From the NCBI RefSeq assembly GCF_007971525.1, contig NZ_CP042437.1, forward strand, positions 3,720,001-3,784,000: a stretch of DNA of 64,000 nt, given 5' to 3'. Positions 61,948 to 64,000 of this stretch are shown piece after piece; within the stretch, counting starts at the first letter, position 1; each line of letters opens with the position of its first letter. Both the position numbers and the translations under genes were made by a program. Below the pieces are notes generated by a model. That model did not search any database, was not told the origin of the DNA, and saw only the letters and a program-made list of their open reading frames with translations. The stretch comes from Mucilaginibacter ginsenosidivorax. Lineage in GTDB: Bacteria; Bacteroidota; Bacteroidia; Sphingobacteriales; Sphingobacteriaceae.

Positions 61948-62478
61948 TTATCGTTCCCGAGGTTCGGCGCCTATGCTTAATGATACTTTCAGTTCTACAT
62001 CGGTGTTAACGGCTTTACGTAACAGGTAAACCATCCTGATGCGCACGCTTGGTTCCCTTACAATCTCGTCCAAAAAATGCGAATTATCTATATCCAGTAC
62101 CACACTGTTGCCAACGTTGGCAGTAATATCTTTACGGATGGCTACTAATACCTCATCGCTGCCATCGGCTTTGGCCATATATATCCTTAAAGCAGCAATA
62201 TTGCCAATATTATAATCCGATGGATCTTTTGACTGCAGCTTTGCCGATATAATACGAACTTCACTTATCCGGTTTGCATTATTGCCATCTTTGGTGAAAT
62301 CCTGGTCGAAGCTGTTGGCCGTACTTATGGCGGTATGCGGCTGATCGATCGATGATGATGCCGGAATTACCAGGTTAGCCGTATAAGGGAACGTAGATTT
62401 CATGATTGACTGCAGCATACCACAGCTTCCGAACAGGAAAATAGCGGCAAACAGAAAAAATGTATGTTTCTTCATCAT
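61948..62478 (-). CDS. Lipoprotein of unknown function
   Basis: The 176-residue protein has a lipobox ending L-F-G-S-C at residue 19 and a beta-rich mature domain with F-P-Y-T-A-N-L-V-I-P and regularly spaced I-x-S-A-K-L-Q / V-V-L-D-I-D-N-S motifs, compatible with an all-beta LEA/Ig-like fold. ATG-ATG begin the gene, the first chosen. The stop of the MORN/TonB-C gene is two bases away, so a common 3' end exists without room for a terminator. I do not recognise the family. Confidence 0.75.
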   Translation of the reverse strand: MMKKHTFFLFAAIFLFGSCGMLQSIMKSTFPYTANLVIPASSSIDQPHTAISTANSFDQDFTKDGNNANRISEVRIISAKLQSKDPSDYNIGNIAALRIYMAKADGSDEVLVAIRKDITANVGNSVVLDIDNSHFLDEIVREPSVRIRMVYLLRKAVNTDVELKVSLSIGAEPRER

Positions 62479-62573
62479 AATTTATCGCTGTAAGGTAATT
62501 GTACATTACTACAATTACAAGTTTAATTGGTTTTATAGGTAATTTATACCTTGTATAAATATATTAAGATTTT

Positions 62574-63143
62574 ATGGAAACAAATGGTTTATTGCAAGTA
62601 CTTAATAATATAAATATCCTAACACCGCAGATAAAAAGCCAGCTTGAGTCATATCTGGTTGAAGACCATTATGCTAAGAAATCCATCCTGTTAAAAGCAG
62701 GACAGGTGTCGCAGCGAATTTATTTTGTAAAACAAGGCTTTACCAGGGCCTACTACCACAAAGGGGAAAGCGAATTTACCAGCTGGTTTATGGGAAAGGG
62801 CGAAATTATAGTATCGGTTTATAGTTTCTTTTCCAGGAAGCCATCGTTCGAAAATATCCAGGTGTTGGAAGATAGCATATTGCAGTCCATTAATTGGGAT
62901 CAACTGCAAAGTATTTATAAAAATCATCCGGAGTTTAATTTAACCGGCCGACTAATTACCGAGCAATACTACATCCGCAGCGAAGAGCGCGTCATTAACC
63001 TGCAAACACTTACCGCAAAACAGCGCTATGAAAACCTGTTATCCTCCTATCCCGACATTCTTCAGAAAGCATCCCTGGGGCAAATAGCATCATTTTTAAG
63101 TATTAAACAGGAAACCTTAAGTAGGATAAGAGCTAAAGGGTAA
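62574..63143 (+). CDS. Crp/Fnr family transcription regulator
   Basis: The 189-residue protein has a cNMP-binding beta-roll (residues ~20-115: Y-A-K-K-S-I-L-L-K-A-G-Q-V..F-V-K-Q-G-F-T-R-A-Y-Y) without the phosphate-binding R-S consensus of Crp, and a helix-turn-helix at the end (L-G-Q-I-A-S-F-L-S-I-K-Q-E-T-L-S-R-I-R). No Fnr Cys cluster is present. The C-terminus is short and ends right after the recognition helix. A fatty-acid-hydroxylase-family gene follows 73 bases later and could be its target. Confidence 0.9.
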   Translation: METNGLLQVLNNINILTPQIKSQLESYLVEDHYAKKSILLKAGQVSQRIYFVKQGFTRAYYHKGESEFTSWFMGKGEIIVSVYSFFSRKPSFENIQVLEDSILQSINWDQLQSIYKNHPEFNLTGRLITEQYYIRSEERVINLQTLTAKQRYENLLSSYPDILQKASLGQIASFLSIKQETLSRIRAKG

Positions 63144-63216
63144 CGTTTTTTGATATAAGTCAAAACTTATTGACCGGCCTGGCACCGAGATTTGATTTAA
63201 TCAAAAACATAAAACC

Positions 63217-63936
63217 ATGCTTTATATCATCTTCATTTGTTTCGCCGTTTGTTTCCTCATTGAAAAGCTTTCGCCGGGGTGGAAACTCCCTCAGGTGCCT
63301 ACCTGGACCATCAGAGTGCTTGCTATCAATTTTGTACAGTTACTCATTGTAGTTATTGCCGGTTATAGCTGGGAAAAATGGCTGTCAGGCTATTCTCTTT
63401 TCTTTCTGTCGCGCCATATGCCTAATTGGCTTGGCGGAGTGGTGGCTTACTTTATAGCAACTTTCATATTTTATTGGTGGCACAGGTGGCGCCATCAGAG
63501 TGATTTTTTATGGCGGCATTTTCATCAGATACACCACAGCGCGCAACGCATTGAAGTAATTACATCCTTTTATAAACACCCGCTCGAAATGATGGTTAAC
63601 TCCGTAATTGGCAGTTTACTGGTGTACACCCTGCTTGGCTTAAATCCCGAAGCCGGGGCTATTTATACCCTATGCACAGCCCTGGGCGAATTTTTTTATC
63701 ATACCAATATAAAAACACCAAAATGGATAGGCTATATTTTTCAACGGCCCGAAATGCACCGCATACATCACGAGTACGAAAAACACAGTAATAATTATGG
63801 CGATATTGTTTGGTGGGATATGTTATTTGGCACCTACAGCAATCCGCGAAACTTTACAACATCATGCGGATTTGATACCGACAAGGAGCTAAAACTCACC
63901 GAAATGCTGAAATTTAAGGACGTACATAAAATATAA
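63217..63936 (+). CDS. Sterol desaturase / fatty acid hydroxylase family protein
   Basis: The 239-residue membrane protein has four helices and the di-iron histidine clusters of the family: H-R-W-R-H near residue 90, H-Q-I-H-H-S near 102, and H-R-I-H-H-E near 180, plus a His in F-Y-H-T-N-I near 165. It would hydroxylate or desaturate a lipid in the inner membrane. The gene follows the Crp/Fnr regulator and appears monocistronic. Substrate not deducible. Confidence 0.93.
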   Translation: MLYIIFICFAVCFLIEKLSPGWKLPQVPTWTIRVLAINFVQLLIVVIAGYSWEKWLSGYSLFFLSRHMPNWLGGVVAYFIATFIFYWWHRWRHQSDFLWRHFHQIHHSAQRIEVITSFYKHPLEMMVNSVIGSLLVYTLLGLNPEAGAIYTLCTALGEFFYHTNIKTPKWIGYIFQRPEMHRIHHEYEKHSNNYGDIVWWDMLFGTYSNPRNFTTSCGFDTDKELKLTEMLKFKDVHKI

Positions 63937-63960
63937 ATATTAATTCAAAAAAAACATTAA

Positions 63961-63986
63961 TTGTGTCGGTCAAAACTCTATCTTTG
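63961..63986 (+). promoter_or_regulatory. Strong Bacteroidota-type promoter near the window end
   Basis: TATCTTTG (63979-63986) in the context TATCTTTGCACC is an exact -7 element; a TTG at 63961 stands 15 bases upstream, shorter than usual. The gene it serves lies beyond the window. Confidence 0.6.
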
Positions 63987-64000
63987 CACCCCGACACTGA

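Overview
The window is a stretch of chromosome from a Bacteroidota bacterium, most likely Sphingobacteriaceae close to Mucilaginibacter or Pedobacter. The reasons are promoters of the TAnnTTTG type, a gldD gene, DUF4270, DUF2911 and CarboxypepD-reg/TonB-type outer membrane proteins, a short 'glycogen/starch synthase' beside panC, and many four-residue lipoboxes and A-rich ribosome sites. It is mostly ordinary housekeeping and envelope DNA. There are no phage genes, no CRISPR array, no rRNA or tRNA that I can support, and no complete classical insertion sequence.

Layout. 1-2.9 kb: the 3' part of a secreted protein, a membrane protein and a DUF6891-like gene broken by an in-frame TGA. 2.9-8.4 kb: metF and metH on the minus strand behind a clear SAM-I (S-box) riboswitch, with a small four-helix-bundle (4HB, 23S rRNA IVP family) gene between them, flanked by 22-bp inverted repeats. 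8.4-16 kb: BI-1, YihY, a VanX-like dipeptidase, alanine dehydrogenase, tsaE, DUF1835 and a GHL10 hydrolase. 16-24.7 kb: two membrane/coiled-coil proteins, gcvH-vanZ-small lipoprotein, feoAB, a PIN-domain toxin-antitoxin pair, a SprT-like protein and an MBL hydrolase. 24.8-34.7 kb: LolE-type permease, rbfA, M23 peptidase, TonB-C protein, thioredoxin, comA-aroE-gldD, DUF2911. 35-42.3 kb: outer membrane barrel protein, a receiver protein, and a GH30 plus GH5-CBM6 pair probably acting on beta-glucan. 42.6-57 kb: cfa, three exported proteins, a TPR histidine kinase, an iron receptor/PepSY pair, oxyR-katA with an OxyR-like operator, glmS. 57-64 kb: DUF4270, short GT5 protein, panC, panD, a MORN/TonB-C protein, a lipoprotein, a Crp/Fnr regulator and a sterol-desaturase-family enzyme.

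The least explained signal is intergenic. At least a dozen gaps hold palindromes or tandem 'word' repeats built from short recurring phrases (for example AACGTATAACTTAC, GAGTCAAGAAT, ATGAACCATCAACTATGA). Many abut stop codons. The arms around the 4HB gene at 3.9-4.4 kb are built from similar phrases to the gene-less palindromes at 24.7 and 55.1 kb. I infer that these palindromes could be internally deleted relatives of a 4HB-carrying mobile cassette. This is a hypothesis from sequence pattern only. Separate BIME-like clusters (GTCATCCTGA and CGTCATTGCGAG types) lie at 27.8-28.1 and 42.4-42.6 kb.
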